64,000 bases of DNA from Chlamydia pneumoniae TW-183 (lineage in GTDB: Bacteria; Chlamydiota; Chlamydiia; Chlamydiales; Chlamydiaceae), in the NCBI RefSeq assembly GCF_000007205.1, contig NC_005043.1, positions 186,001-250,000 on the forward strand. The letters are read 5' to 3'. Position numbers and translations under genes: made by a program. A model generated the notes under the pieces. That model had not been told where the DNA came from, ran no database searches, and saw nothing but the letters and a program-made list of their open reading frames with translations. Below are positions 9,391 through 19,036 of this stretch, in pieces (position 1 is the stretch's first letter; the number at the start of each line of letters is the position of its first letter).

Positions 9391-10700
9391 TGCTACGAGG
9401 TGTCCATCGTATTTTTAAGTGTTTCTACGATGTTGTTTTAGTTTGTGCATTTGTAATTGCCTTACCTAAGCTTCTTTATAAGATGTTAGTTTATGGTAAG
9501 TATAAGAAATCTCTAGCAGTTCGTTTTGGTCTGAAAAAGCCGCATGTCCCTGGAGAAGGGCCTTTGGTGTGGTTTCATGGAGCATCTGTAGGGGAAGTTC
9601 GTTTGCTTCTACCTGTACTTGAAAAATTTTGTGAAGAATTTCCAGGTTGGCGTTGTCTAGTGACTTCATGTACAGAACTTGGAGTGCAGGTGGCAAGCCA
9701 AGTGTTTATTCCTATGGGAGCCACTGTTTCAATACTGCCTTTGGATTTTAGCATAATTATCAAATCGGTAGTCGCTAAACTGCGTCCCTCCCTTGTAGTC
9801 TTTTCTGAAGGGGACTGCTGGCTAAATTTTATTGAGGAAGCAAAACGTATAGGAGCAACTACTCTCGTCATTAATGGTAGAATTTCCATAGATTCTTCAA
9901 AGCGTTTTAAATTTTTAAAGCGCCTAGGTAAAAACTATTTCTCTCCAGTAGATGGATTTTTATTACAGGACGAAGTCCAAAAACAGCGTTTTCTTTCTTT
10001 AGGGATACCTGAACATAAATTGCAGGTTACAGGGAATATTAAGACCTATGTAGCAGCACAGACAGCACTGCACTTAGAAAGGGAAACTTGGAGAGATCGT
10101 TTGAGATTGCCAACGGACTCGAAATTAGTAATCCTAGGTTCTATGCATAGAAGTGATGCAGGAAAATGGCTTCCTGTAGTGCAGAAATTAATAAAAGAGG
10201 GGGTCTCAGTTTTATGGGTGCCAAGACACGTTGAAAAGACCAAGGATGTTGAAGAATCTTTGCATCGGTTGCACATTCCTTATGGGTTGTGGAGCCGCGG
10301 CGCCAATTTTTCTTATGTACCAGTTGTCGTTGTTGATGAAATTGGCTTATTGAAACAACTTTATGTTGCTGGTGATTTAGCATTTGTTGGAGGTACTTTC
10401 GATCCTAAGATCGGAGGACATAATTTATTAGAACCTCTCCAATGTGAAGTCCCTTTAATTTTTGGTCCACATATTACATCGCAATCAGAGCTTGCGCAAC
10501 GCCTGTTGCTTTCTGGTGCAGGACTTTGTTTAGACGAAATAGAGCCTATAATCGATACAGTTTCTTTCTTACTAAATAATCAAGAAGTGCGTGAGGCTTA
10601 TGTACAGAAGGGAAAAGTGTTCGTAAAAGCAGAAACAGCTTCCTTTGACCGTACATGGAGAGCATTAAAAAGTTATATTCCCTTGTACAAAAATAGTTAA
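9387..10700 (+). CDS. waaA: Kdo transferase, lipid A precursor (WaaA/GseA)
   Basis: 3-deoxy-D-manno-octulosonate transferase adding Kdo units to lipid A. In chlamydiae this enzyme is multifunctional and builds the genus-specific Kdo epitope. The 437-residue protein has an N-terminal membrane anchor (about residues 10-28), a WFHGASVGE motif (about 57-65) near the catalytic Glu typical of WaaA, and a C-terminal GT-B half with FVGGTFDPKIGGHNLLEP around 332-350. It overlaps leuS by four bases, the same order as in other chlamydiae. Number of Kdo residues transferred cannot be read from the sequence. Confidence 0.95.
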   Translation: MMLRGVHRIFKCFYDVVLVCAFVIALPKLLYKMLVYGKYKKSLAVRFGLKKPHVPGEGPLVWFHGASVGEVRLLLPVLEKFCEEFPGWRCLVTSCTELGVQVASQVFIPMGATVSILPLDFSIIIKSVVAKLRPSLVVFSEGDCWLNFIEEAKRIGATTLVINGRISIDSSKRFKFLKRLGKNYFSPVDGFLLQDEVQKQRFLSLGIPEHKLQVTGNIKTYVAAQTALHLERETWRDRLRLPTDSKLVILGSMHRSDAGKWLPVVQKLIKEGVSVLWVPRHVEKTKDVEESLHRLHIPYGLWSRGANFSYVPVVVVDEIGLLKQLYVAGDLAFVGGTFDPKIGGHNLLEPLQCEVPLIFGPHITSQSELAQRLLLSGAGLCLDEIEPIIDTVSFLLNNQEVREAYVQKGKVFVKAETASFDRTWRALKSYIPLYKNS

Positions 10701-10723
10701 GTTTGATAAATTCATCGGCATAT

Positions 10724-10796
10724 CGCGGGATAGAGTAGTGGTCATCTCGTTGGGCTCATAACCCAAAGGTCGGAGGTTCGAATCCTTCTCCCGCTA
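10724..10796 (+). tRNA. Initiator tRNA-fMet (CAT)
   Basis: A 73-nt cloverleaf. The acceptor is CGCGGGA paired to TCCCGC with a non-Watson-Crick 1-72 pair, and the anticodon stem TTGGG/CCCAA has the three consecutive G-C pairs of initiators around CTCATAA. The T loop is TTCGAAT and the discriminator is A. The 1-72 mismatch plus the GGG/CCC stem identify an initiator rather than an elongator. CCA is not encoded. Confidence 0.93.
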
Positions 10797-10811
10797 ATTA
10801 CCATTTTGCAT

Positions 10812-10885
10812 GGCGGTATAGCTCAGGTGGTTAGAGCAGCAGAATCATAATCTGCGTGTCGTTGGTTCAAATCCGACTACCGCTA
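10812..10885 (+). tRNA. tRNA with CAT anticodon (elongator Met or Ile2)
   Basis: A 74-nt cloverleaf. The acceptor is GGCGGTA/TACCGCT (terminal G-T pair), the D arm contains AGCTCAGGTGGTTAGAGC, the anticodon stem is GCAGA/TCTGC with loop ATCATAA, and the T loop is TTCAAAT. It lies 15 bases after the initiator gene and CCA is not encoded. CAT could specify Met, or Ile after lysidine modification. Elongator Met is the default, but the choice is not certain from the sequence. Confidence 0.85.
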
Positions 10886-11261
10886 TCCATGCTAGAAGAC
10901 ATTCATTTTTTAATAAAATTTAAAAAAATCTTCTTAGCCAAAATTTCCTACCTATATTTTTTACATAACACTTTGTTTTTCAATTTGGATTTATGTTTTC
11001 TCGAAGAAAATAAAGATCTTCATAACCAAGTAAATCAGACTTAAAGTACGTCCTGATGCCTTTTTCTTGATTAGAGAATCCGTTAGAACTCGAATTGTGT
11101 GTTTTCATAAACAATTCATGCCGCATTTCTTCAATAGGAATTAGAGAAATTTTTAATTTTTCTAAGAAAGGCACTCCAAAACTCAAGGAGTTTTAACTAA
11201 CTAAAAAAGATAAGGAAAATAAAATATAGCAGATAATACTGTATTTTTGAATAGCTCTTGC
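10886..11261. other. Gene-poor AT-rich gap after the tRNAs
   Basis: A 376-bp AT-rich region. The only coding-like stretch is a 68-codon minus-strand frame (11186-10980, TTG start) with a plausible residue mix but no recognisable motif. It could be the tail of a decayed gene. No terminator or tRNA-like structure was seen beyond the tRNA pair. Confidence 0.4.
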
Positions 11262-12219
11262 TTACTCATCTCTAATAAACAAGTGATTCTTTAACACACC
11301 TTTATTGGAGCCTTCAAAAAAAAGAGTAAAGCCAGTGGTATTGGACTCACGAAGATCACAATAAAAGAACCCTGCACCGAGCTCCTTAAGCCTTTCTAGT
11401 AGAATAAAGCCACATCCGTCAGGATGATCAGATTGTGGAGTTGCAGCTCTATAAAAATAGAAACAGTACCATATAGTAAAGAGATTGCCTATTGTAGATG
11501 GTATTCCAACACCACCCTGAGCTATTGGATACTTATTAGGGAAAAATGCCGTCCTACCAAGAAAAGCGCTTCGTCCAGGTTCCTCACTAAGAACAACAAT
11601 ATTGTGCATCATATGTCTAGCCAGAAGCTTTTTGCTTTCCAAGCTAAAATATTTGTTGCCTTCTTCTTTCAGAAGAATATCTTTTATCAGTTTTTCTTCT
11701 TCAGGATGACCTGTAAAGTCAAAAGGTCGATTTTTCAAGAGGAGTTCTGTAGGCCAATCTAACGTTAAAAGTAATTTTATAAAACTTGCCTTAAGGAGTT
11801 TCAACTTTCATAAGTTGATATTTCTTAGGAAGAGAATAGAAGAGCGGAGAAACAGTTAGAGCCGCTTCTTTCACTAGCGCAGGATTTTTGGCAATGATCA
11901 GTTCTTCGGCTTTAGTAATTTCTGTGGGGATAAAAAATACTGCTCGATCCAAATCTTTATTAAACTTGTTATATAAGAGGTAGCGTATCGCTAGAGCTAT
12001 CAAGACTAGAGGAAACAGGATAAAGGAAAGGATTTTTAAAATTTTTTCTGCTGTAGAAACAACAGCCTTCTCTTTTTTAGCCAAGATAAGTCCGGAGGGT
12101 CGAAGAGAAATAATGCGCGTCACAGTCTCTCCTCCTAAACAAAAATAGGAGTTCAGCTGAGCCATCAACGAAGCTTGCCAATTAGGGGAAGCTCCAGGAG
12201 AAAATTGGTATATGTTCAT
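11262..12219 (-). pseudogene. LDSYF-GG family protein, frameshifted (copy A)
   Basis: Member of a C. pneumoniae-type hypothetical family (possibly the Pfam family DUF648; not checked). The 5' part (12219-11791, 142 codons) has the family N-terminus: YxFSPG, PNWQ, a LNSYF-LGGE motif, then a hydrophobic membrane segment (about residues 65-90) ending in AIRYLL. It stops right after KYQLMKVETP. The 3' part (11804-11262) continues the family alignment (GHPEEEKLI, FSLESKKLLARHM, LERLKELGAGF, LKNHLFIRDE) in another frame. The two overlap by 14 bases, so the break is a frameshift near 11795-11804 with some loss of intervening sequence. Both pieces are still clearly coding-like, implying recent loss. 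Confidence 0.75.
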
Positions 12220-12386
12220 AAGGGCTTCTTTATAAGTGACAAAGCTAAATTATAATCATTTTTGTATTAAGATTAAAAACAGAAATCTCAAGGGAAAACA
12301 GTACAATTTAGATTAGATTTATCCGCCTGAGCACCATCCGAACTCTAAACTTTTTAGGAAGTCTAGAATAGAGAGCCATGCCCTTT

Positions 12387-13385
12387 TTAATTGTCTTTGA
12401 TAAATCCATGATCCTTCAACACAGATCCATAGTTTTCTTCCCAAACTATAAGGAATCCTATAGGTCCATATGGACCTCCATTACGCCCGTCATTTTGAGC
12501 GCCTGCTTGTGGTCTATATTTTAATCCAAGGTTTAAGAGCCTATTATGGACTTCGCAGCCTGCTTGTTTAAAATCCTTTTCTAGTTTGGGGCCGTTAGAA
12601 TGGTAGTAATAAAAATAAATGAAGGCCCATACAGTGGGTTTTTTAGTTTCATGACTGAACTCGATTAAGAAAGATTCTCTACCTCCATCAATAGTGGATG
12701 TAGGAAAGTTCAATCCGGTTTCGAGCTTAAAGAGTTGTTCTAAGAGATAACGTGCCAAGATTTTCTTGCTTTCTAAACAAAACTCCTCGCCAGGATTATT
12801 CTTTTCAAGTTTAGCAACTGTATCAATTATAGCCTTGCTTTCAGGATAATAGGCAAAATCAAAATCCTCACTCAAATAGAGTTTAGGCCATGGTATAGAA
12901 TCTGTATCTAAGTCCTCTAAGAGCAAATCTATATTTATAGAGAGGGTAATTTTAGGAGGCTACCCTTTAGAAGTTTGGATGTACATACTTTGGTATTTTG
13001 TAGGTAGGGCAAAGAAACCTGGGTGGACCTCTCGAGCTGCTTTTTCAACTAATTGAGGATTTGCTGCAAGAATTAGCTCCAGTTCTTTAGGCGTGTCTTG
13101 AGGGATAACGAAGCATTTTCTATCGAATTTTCTATGTAAGAAGTAGCGGATAGCCAGAGCGATTAAAATGATCGGGAAGAAGATCAGAGCAAGGATCTTT
13201 ATAACTTTTTCTGCTGTTGAGACCTGTACTTTTTCTTCAGTAGCTAAAGAAAACCCAGAGGGAGTCATGGAGAAAATCCGAGTTGCAGTTTCTCCTCCAA
13301 AACAACACTAAGAGTCGAGTTTACTCATAAGCCCAGCTTGCCAGTTCGGGCAGATGCCTGGAGAAAAAGAGTATATGTTGCTCAT
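12387..13385 (-). pseudogene. LDSYF-GG family protein, two in-frame TAG stops (copy B)
   Basis: Reading from the ATG at 13385, a single frame of 333 codons runs to 12387 and is interrupted by TAG at 13310-13308 and at 12962-12960. The first TAG falls where the family has Tyr in LDSYF. The second follows the KYQ...TSKG end of the membrane-proximal part. Everything between and after aligns with the intact copy at 16207-17235: the YSFSPG...PNWQ start, the AIRYFLHRKF membrane segment, then LDTDSIPWPKLYL, ESKKILARYLLEQLF and a terminal LKDHGFIKDN. It could be read as two shorter genes starting at 13268 and 12926 (TTG), but the unbroken frame argues for one gene with nonsense codons. Confidence 0.75.
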
Positions 13386-13563
13386 AAACAATCCCTTTTA
13401 AAGAATTAGCCATCTTATTTTATAAATTTTCTGATTCTATAAGTCTTAGTTGAGAATTTTAATTTTTAATATAGATGTTTTTTTAAAGCTTAAGAAATCT
13501 TAACACAAAAGAGCCGTTCCTTTGCATCTAGCTTAGAATATTCTTATAGGAATGGACAGGTTG

Positions 13564-15198
13564 TCAGAGTAGAGGCGAATGCGTTTGATTTTCCCAAAGC
13601 AGGGTCAAAGGTCGTTGATCTATAAGCTCCTCTTTCCCGAAGTACTGTAAAGGGCCTGGAAAACGGTATAAATCTTCAACCAAACAAGAATCACTTTGTT
13701 GAAGTAAATGTTGAACAGCAGGGGATTTTGGGTCTACAGAATCTGTTTTAATAACAGGAGTCTCTGTCCCACAACGATTTTCTAAGTGCATCATCTTATA
13801 TAATGGAGTGGCTCCCCCTTGCCATTCAGTATAAGATTGAGCAAGATTATTGATTGTAATCATATAACCAGTCTTTTGTCGGACCAGAAATAACGCAGAA
13901 ATGATCCCTAAAGCGATTCCATAATTACAATCAAAGTTGGAAGGGAATCCTGCTCGTGCTTCATAACCAAAAAAATGCGATACAGAATGGAATTCCATAT
14001 GGGGTTTTATCTTTTCGATTTCCTTCTTTACCATTACTGCAAGCAGCTCTTCTGTAGCAATTTTTGAAACTCTAACATTTCCATGAGAATCTCGAGCTAG
14101 AAGAAGTTGGTTCGCAATATCCTTAGGAAACAAGTGAAATGTTTTTAATGTCTCTGGAGAGAGCTTGGAAAGAATTTTTTCAATAGAAGAATCTCCATTG
14201 GCGAGTAAAACATTGAGTTCATCTATAAGCTTGCGTGTATCGAAAATATGCTCAATCAGTCCCTCTGGGATTAACACAGTACTATAGTTTTTTCCAGATT
14301 TATAGCGGCGTACCAAACCTAAAGCAAGCTGTTCACTCAGTTGCTTTAAAGAGATTTTCCTAGTGGCAATAAGTTCGCTAATTAAAGCTATATTAGGGAG
14401 GGTCTGCAATCCGCATTCTAAAGTAGTATAAGAGGCCTGCTGCCCCATAAGGCGGATGAAATGGTGGTATTTTTTTGCAGAAAGAGCATCTTTAGCAAGA
14501 TTCCCAATCATTTCTGAGTACGTGCGACAAGAAGTATGAAAACCTAACGAGGTTTCAATCCAACAGTTCTTAAGATCACCATCTATAGTTTTAGGGACTC
14601 CAATCACGGATGTTTTGCAGTTGTGAGCAAGGAAATATTCTGCAAGCATCGCAGTGTCCGTATTGGAATTATTTCCTCCTATAATGAGTAGTCCGTCTAA
14701 CTTTAGTTGCTTGACTGTGTTGAGGATGTTTTTTTTCTGCTCTTCAGTTTTAATTTTTTCTCGGCTTGAGGAGAGCATGTCGAACCCTCCCATGTTGTAA
14801 TAATCATAGATTACGGAGATATCCAGATCTTTATAGAGCCCACGAGTAAGCCCTAAAGGTCCTTTGATGAATCCAAATAAGCGAGTCTTGGGATTGAATA
14901 CTCGTAAAGCATCAAAAAGACCAATAACGACATTATGCCCCCCAGGAGCTTGTCCTCCTGATAGTAAAACCCCAATCTTTAATGGTTTTGATGACGTTTC
15001 CTGTTCAGTATAAATAGAAACTTCAGGGATCCGACATAGATTGGGAATGTGTTTTTGCAACTCTGGAGGGGGAGAAGGGGGAGACGAAGTTTCTTGGATA
15101 TGTTTCGAACGTATCGTTTCTAATAAAGTAAGAATCTCAGGGCGGTAGCGAAGGCGTTGGATTTCAAAATAACTTTTATTTAACGAGAGAAGTTCCAC
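13564..15198 (-). CDS. pfkA: PPi-type phosphofructokinase paralog 1, probably catalytically impaired
   Basis: A 544-residue member of the long (PPi-dependent, plant PFP-like) phosphofructokinase group. It has the SGGQAPGGHN N-terminal loop (80-89), PKTIDGDL (202-209) with the Lys characteristic of PPi enzymes, and a late GYEAR substrate motif. Two key sites differ from active PFKs. The GGDxS metal-binding loop is GGNNSNT (174-180), losing the Asp that coordinates Mg. The MGR fructose-6-phosphate motif is MGQ (251-253). The paralog at 60360-62012 keeps both. This suggests a regulatory or structural subunit comparable to plant PFP-alpha. The stop of the hydrolase at 15202 is three bases upstream of its start, so they form an operon, the same pairing as in C. 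trachomatis. Confidence 0.9.
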   Translation of the reverse strand: MELLSLNKSYFEIQRLRYRPEILTLLETIRSKHIQETSSPPSPPPELQKHIPNLCRIPEVSIYTEQETSSKPLKIGVLLSGGQAPGGHNVVIGLFDALRVFNPKTRLFGFIKGPLGLTRGLYKDLDISVIYDYYNMGGFDMLSSSREKIKTEEQKKNILNTVKQLKLDGLLIIGGNNSNTDTAMLAEYFLAHNCKTSVIGVPKTIDGDLKNCWIETSLGFHTSCRTYSEMIGNLAKDALSAKKYHHFIRLMGQQASYTTLECGLQTLPNIALISELIATRKISLKQLSEQLALGLVRRYKSGKNYSTVLIPEGLIEHIFDTRKLIDELNVLLANGDSSIEKILSKLSPETLKTFHLFPKDIANQLLLARDSHGNVRVSKIATEELLAVMVKKEIEKIKPHMEFHSVSHFFGYEARAGFPSNFDCNYGIALGIISALFLVRQKTGYMITINNLAQSYTEWQGGATPLYKMMHLENRCGTETPVIKTDSVDPKSPAVQHLLQQSDSCLVEDLYRFPGPLQYFGKEELIDQRPLTLLWENQTHSPLL

Positions 15199-15201
15199 AG
15201 T

Positions 15202-16029
15202 TTATTCCCCAGAAGTTAATTCTCTTTTTAACCATTGCGTGAGATCCGAAAGAGCCGAAGATTCGGCAAAAGGAAACGCGTGATCGACATCGGGATAAGT
15301 AAGAATAGTAATTGGTTTGTCTTGATTTGCAAATGCTTCGGTAAACAGTGTTCTGTGGTTGATAGAAACCAGAAGATCTTGTTCACCTTGCATATAAAGA
15401 ATTGGAGGGAGATTGCGAGCACTAGGCATAAGCTCTTTCACAATATCTATTTTTAAGAATTGCGTATAAAAATCAGGATTTAAAGTCATCCCAGCATAAG
15501 TAATGGCGCCCTTTTGACTCATTGTGATCACTTCAGGAGCATTTTTTTGTGCTTCCGCAGCCATTAATTCTCCTGAAATTGTAGGCGCCCATACAGCTAA
15601 GGCTTTGATTTTATTAAAAAAAGGAAGAGTCTGAAGAGCAAGAGTTCCTCCGAGTGATGAACCAAAAATAGCGAGCCTTTCTTGGTCTATATGAAGTAGG
15701 GAATGCGTATATTCAATGATTTCACGAATGTTTTGCTTATAATTTTCAAGAGAAAAATCCATAAGCTCACCCTCACAGTCTCCATGACCAAGGAGATCTA
15801 CTCTTAGAGCTGCGATACCTAACCGAGTGAGTTCCTGAGCTAGCCTGACATGAGAGCGTTTCGAACCGGTTTTATCTGAAGCTAAACCATGGAGAAGGAT
15901 CACTATAGGATAGGGAGGATTATAATGGAGAGGAGTATGTAGAAGGCCAAAAGTTGTAAAATTATTCAGTAGGGTCAGTGAAAACATGGTGCGCTGCTCA
16001 TGCTTTTCCAATACCACGCCTGTAATCAA
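15202..16029 (-). CDS. Alpha/beta hydrolase (CT206-like)
   Basis: A 275-residue serine hydrolase. The motifs are an HGLASDKTGS oxyanion loop (about 47-56), a nucleophile elbow GSSLGG with Ser125, an acid in the GEQD loop (about 215) and His in VDHAFPF (about 250). No signal peptide is present, so it is probably cytoplasmic. An internal Met at residue 15 is an alternative start. It is immediately upstream of pfkA paralog 1 in the same direction. The chlamydial conservation of this hydrolase-pfkA pair hints at a shared metabolic role, but the substrate is unknown. Confidence 0.82.
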   Translation of the reverse strand: MITGVVLEKHEQRTMFSLTLLNNFTTFGLLHTPLHYNPPYPIVILLHGLASDKTGSKRSHVRLAQELTRLGIAALRVDLLGHGDCEGELMDFSLENYKQNIREIIEYTHSLLHIDQERLAIFGSSLGGTLALQTLPFFNKIKALAVWAPTISGELMAAEAQKNAPEVITMSQKGAITYAGMTLNPDFYTQFLKIDIVKELMPSARNLPPILYMQGEQDLLVSINHRTLFTEAFANQDKPITILTYPDVDHAFPFAESSALSDLTQWLKRELTSGE

Positions 16030-16206
16030 AAGAGGCTCCTGCTTTCTGGATGTGCTTGACCTATGTCAATGTAGTTTCTAAAGAAAAATTAGTCGAGAAA
16101 ATTCGTTGCATGGAATGCCTCTAACTAAAGTTCTCAAAAACAGCCATCAAAAATCGTGTAAAATAGTATCAGAACAATCCCTGGATGAATAGTTTACAGG
16201 AATGAT

Positions 16207-17235
16207 TTAAACCTCCTTATTGGGTTGATAGGAATCTTCCCAATAGATACGAATCCCTTGAAAACCTTGAAAATTAGGATTGTCTGGTCCTTGAGAGGGG
16301 CAAATTGGAAACCTAACTCCTAACTCTTGTAATTGCTCTAAGATCTCAAATCCTCCTCCTCGATCTTCATCTAGAGGACCTTGTCTGAAAAAGACTTGCG
16401 GCCATATTGTAGGATTTTGTGGAGTAAAATGAGAATAGATATAACGAACACTAGGGAATAGAGTCAGTCTTCCAGATGTATTGTTAGGAAGGGCTTCAGG
16501 GTTTTCTTGTGTGATCCCATCAATAAATAGGTGCTGTAACATGAATTTTAAAAGGCTACGCTTTCCTACAGAATTTATGTAAGTTCCTGTCCGCAGATTT
16601 TGTACATTCTGTATAACACGTTTATCTGCCTTGCTGCAAAAATCCATAGTAGAGTTAAGATACTCCGTAGGCCAGGAAACCGAATCTAAATTAATGTCAT
16701 CAGCAAGTTGTTCAAGATCTAAAGAAAAGCGAATGCCGTGACTTGAAATTATAATCTGACGGTATTTTGCAGGTACACAGAAAAAAGAGGGTTTTGTAGT
16801 TCGAAGAGCCGCTTCAACTTCTAGAGGATTTGATCCCATAGCTTGTAGATTTTTTTGGGATACTGGAACCAATGTTGTTAATTTATAATGAGACGCCGTG
16901 TCTCCTGAACGACCAGGAATAGGCACATACTGAGGAGCTCTTTCTAAAATCTTAGATACAAGTAAGTGATTAGCATATTTAGCATGTAGAAAATAGTGTA
17001 GGGCTAAAGCGATTAAAATCAGAGGGAAGATTAAGAAGGATAAAATCTTTAATATTTTCACTATTGTGGAGATCCGAACGTTTTCTACTTTTCCAATAAT
17101 TAAGTTAGGTTCTTGCATAACTATAGATACAACCTTGATTCTATTCCCGCCTAAGAAAAGATAAGAATCTACCTTTGACATAAGCTGAAATATCCAAGGT
17201 GTATCTACATCTGAAGAGATGCTATAAAGTTTCAT
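16207..17235 (-). CDS. LDSYF-GG family hypothetical membrane protein, intact copy
   Basis: A 342-residue protein and the only uninterrupted long member of this family in the window. Layout: an N-terminal domain with KVDSYLFLGGNR (about 22-33) and a conserved ISTIVKILKIL stretch, a single hydrophobic segment (about 68-88), a linker (about 95-150), then a soluble C-terminal half with VSWPTEYL, a KRSLLKFMLQHLF helix and a terminal IYWED motif. No signal peptide or catalytic motif is visible. A possible assignment is DUF648 (not checked). It starts divergently from the small gene at 17433, with about 200 bp between the starts. Confidence 0.75.
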   Translation of the reverse strand: MKLYSISSDVDTPWIFQLMSKVDSYLFLGGNRIKVVSIVMQEPNLIIGKVENVRISTIVKILKILSFLIFPLILIALALHYFLHAKYANHLLVSKILERAPQYVPIPGRSGDTASHYKLTTLVPVSQKNLQAMGSNPLEVEAALRTTKPSFFCVPAKYRQIIISSHGIRFSLDLEQLADDINLDSVSWPTEYLNSTMDFCSKADKRVIQNVQNLRTGTYINSVGKRSLLKFMLQHLFIDGITQENPEALPNNTSGRLTLFPSVRYIYSHFTPQNPTIWPQVFFRQGPLDEDRGGGFEILEQLQELGVRFPICPSQGPDNPNFQGFQGIRIYWEDSYQPNKEV

Positions 17236-17432
17236 AATTCGAAAAGGCGATTGTATATTGTATAAAGTGTAAACAAATTATAAAATGTATATCGATCATT
17301 CATACCCCTACACCAGCGACACCTCTTTGCACGGAGGGGGAAATTTTTCCAGGTCTTGTAGATTCTGCAATTCAGAATGATCTCGAGAGATTACTCACAG
17401 TAAAGAAAAGACCTGATATCATCCGGGAGTAT

Positions 17433-17804
17433 TTGCGAGCAGGAGGTAGTCTTGTTACAACATACCCTAAGGAAGGTCAGAGATTGCGCTCCCCAGAACA
17501 GTTAAGAGTTCTGGATGATTTAGTGCAAAGCTATCCAAATCACCTACATGCGATTGAACTTGATTGTGGTGCAATCCCTCAAGATTTGATCGGAGCCACC
17601 TATATCATCACGTTCGCCGATTTTTCCGCCTATATTCTCTCTTTAAGAAGCTACCAAGCCAATTCTCCCTCCGATGATACATGGGGGATTTGGTTTGGAT
17701 CTATTGACGATCCTGTTCAAGCAGTCATATCATTTTTAAAAGATCATGGATTTGCTCTTCCCTCGACCTTAGCTCAAGATCCTTTGCTTTGTACTAACAA
17801 GTAA
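17433..17804 (+). CDS. Hypothetical protein, start uncertain, possibly 5'-truncated
   Basis: A 123-codon frame from a TTG at 17433. The same frame is open and coding-like further upstream, to about 17260 (segments EIFPGLVDSAIQND and ERLLTVKKRPDIIREYL), but I see no ATG or GTG there. Either a non-standard start is used or the gene lost its 5' end when it was placed next to the divergent gene at 17235. The protein is soluble and acidic, with TYIITFADFSAYILSL and a Trp-rich stretch. No family recognised. Confidence 0.5.
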   Translation: MRAGGSLVTTYPKEGQRLRSPEQLRVLDDLVQSYPNHLHAIELDCGAIPQDLIGATYIITFADFSAYILSLRSYQANSPSDDTWGIWFGSIDDPVQAVISFLKDHGFALPSTLAQDPLLCTNK

Positions 17805-17904
17805 TTTATTAAGTGAAATAAATAATATAAATTAAAAATTTATCGCTTAATTGTGTTTTAAATGTATTTATATTAAAATAATTTTTTCTTTTTTAAAACA
17901 GCTT

Positions 17905-18992
17905 ATGACTAGAAGTACTATTGAAAGCAGTGATTCGCTATGCTCAAGGTCTTTTTCTCAAAAATTAAGTGTCCAGACATTAAAAAATCTCTGTGAAAGT
18001 AGATTAATGAAGATCACTTCTCTTGTGATTGCTTTCCTAACTCTAATTGTGGGGGGTGCTCTTATAGCTTTAGCAGGAGGGGGGGTTCTTTCTTTCCCTC
18101 TTGGGCTAATCTTAGGAAGCGTACTCGTTTTGTTTTCTTCTATCTATTTAGTCTCTTGTTGTAAATTTTTTACTTTAAAAGAGATGACAATGACCTGTAG
18201 TGTCAAATCTAAAATCAATATATGGTTTGAAAAGCAACGAAACAAAGACATCGAAAAGGCATTAGAGAATCCAGATCTCTTTGGAGAAAATAAGAGAAAT
18301 GTTGGAAATCGTTCGGCAAGAAATCAACTAGAAATGATCTTACACGAGACTGACGGAATTATTTTGAAAAGATATATGAAAGGAGCTAAAATGTACTTTT
18401 ATTTATGAATTGGGTTCCAAAAACAATAGACCATGTAGATCCAGAATCAGAGATAGATATACGTAAAGTCGTCTCCTGCTATAAGTTGATAAAAGAATGT
18501 CAACCTGAATTTCGATCTCTTATAAGTGAATTACTAGGAGTGATTCGGTGTGGCTTAAGACTATTAAAACGTTCTAAGTATAAAGAACAGGCTAGAACTG
18601 TATCTGATGAAGATGCACCTCTTTTCTGCCTGACTCGTTCTTATTATCAAGATGGTTATCTCACGCCATTAAGAGCAGGACCTCGTGATCTTATAAATCA
18701 CTATATACACTTGCGTCGCCGAGAGAATCCTAAGCATTTTTTCAGTCCTAAGCATCCATGTTATTATGCTCGATTGGCTTTTAATGAGTCAGTGTGTGTC
18801 TATAGAGAACTCTTTGATATAGAGCGACTTACAAAAATGTATGTCGAGGGTGATTATTCTAAAGAACAAGAGAAAAACCTACAGGCTATTCTTAGTTTTG
18901 TGAAAACTCTAGATGAAGGAAAGGACTTTCTTATTGAACATAAAGATACCGATCTCATTGGGAGAGGTTTTACTGATGTGTTCTGCACTTAA
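17905..18992 (+). pseudogene. LCESRL family inner-membrane protein, frameshifted (copy 1)
   Basis: Member of what appears to be the highly variable Cpn1054-type family of C. pneumoniae. The preferred start is ATG 17905; an in-frame ATG at 17851 adds 18 unlikely residues. The N-terminal LCESRLMKITS motif precedes a double hydrophobic segment (about residues 35-85), then a Lys/Glu-rich region. At about 18370-18400 one A is missing from a run relative to the sister copy at 20908, and a TAA lies in the restored frame. The first frame therefore ends at 18408 and the C-terminal part (MNWVPKTIDHVDPES to GRGFTDVFCT) restarts at 18405. Two homopolymer G tracts (6 and 7 G) fall in the membrane segment. 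Confidence 0.72.
18051..18083 (+). repeat. Homopolymer G tracts in the membrane-segment codons
   Basis: Runs of six and seven G lie within about 33 bases inside the hydrophobic segment of the LCESRL family copy 1. Such tracts are slippage-prone, and G/C tract length variation is known in this C. pneumoniae family. The sister copy on the other strand (about 20780) has only five G at the first position and a non-homopolymer sequence at the second. Confidence 0.6.
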
Positions 18993-19036
18993 ATCAATGA
19001 AATTGTCTCAAACAATATAATAAAAGCGATTCTATT

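Noticed and set aside
10980-11186. 68-codon minus-strand frame in the gap after the tRNAs
   Set aside because: TTG start, no ribosome binding site and no recognised motif. Kept only as a remark on the gap.
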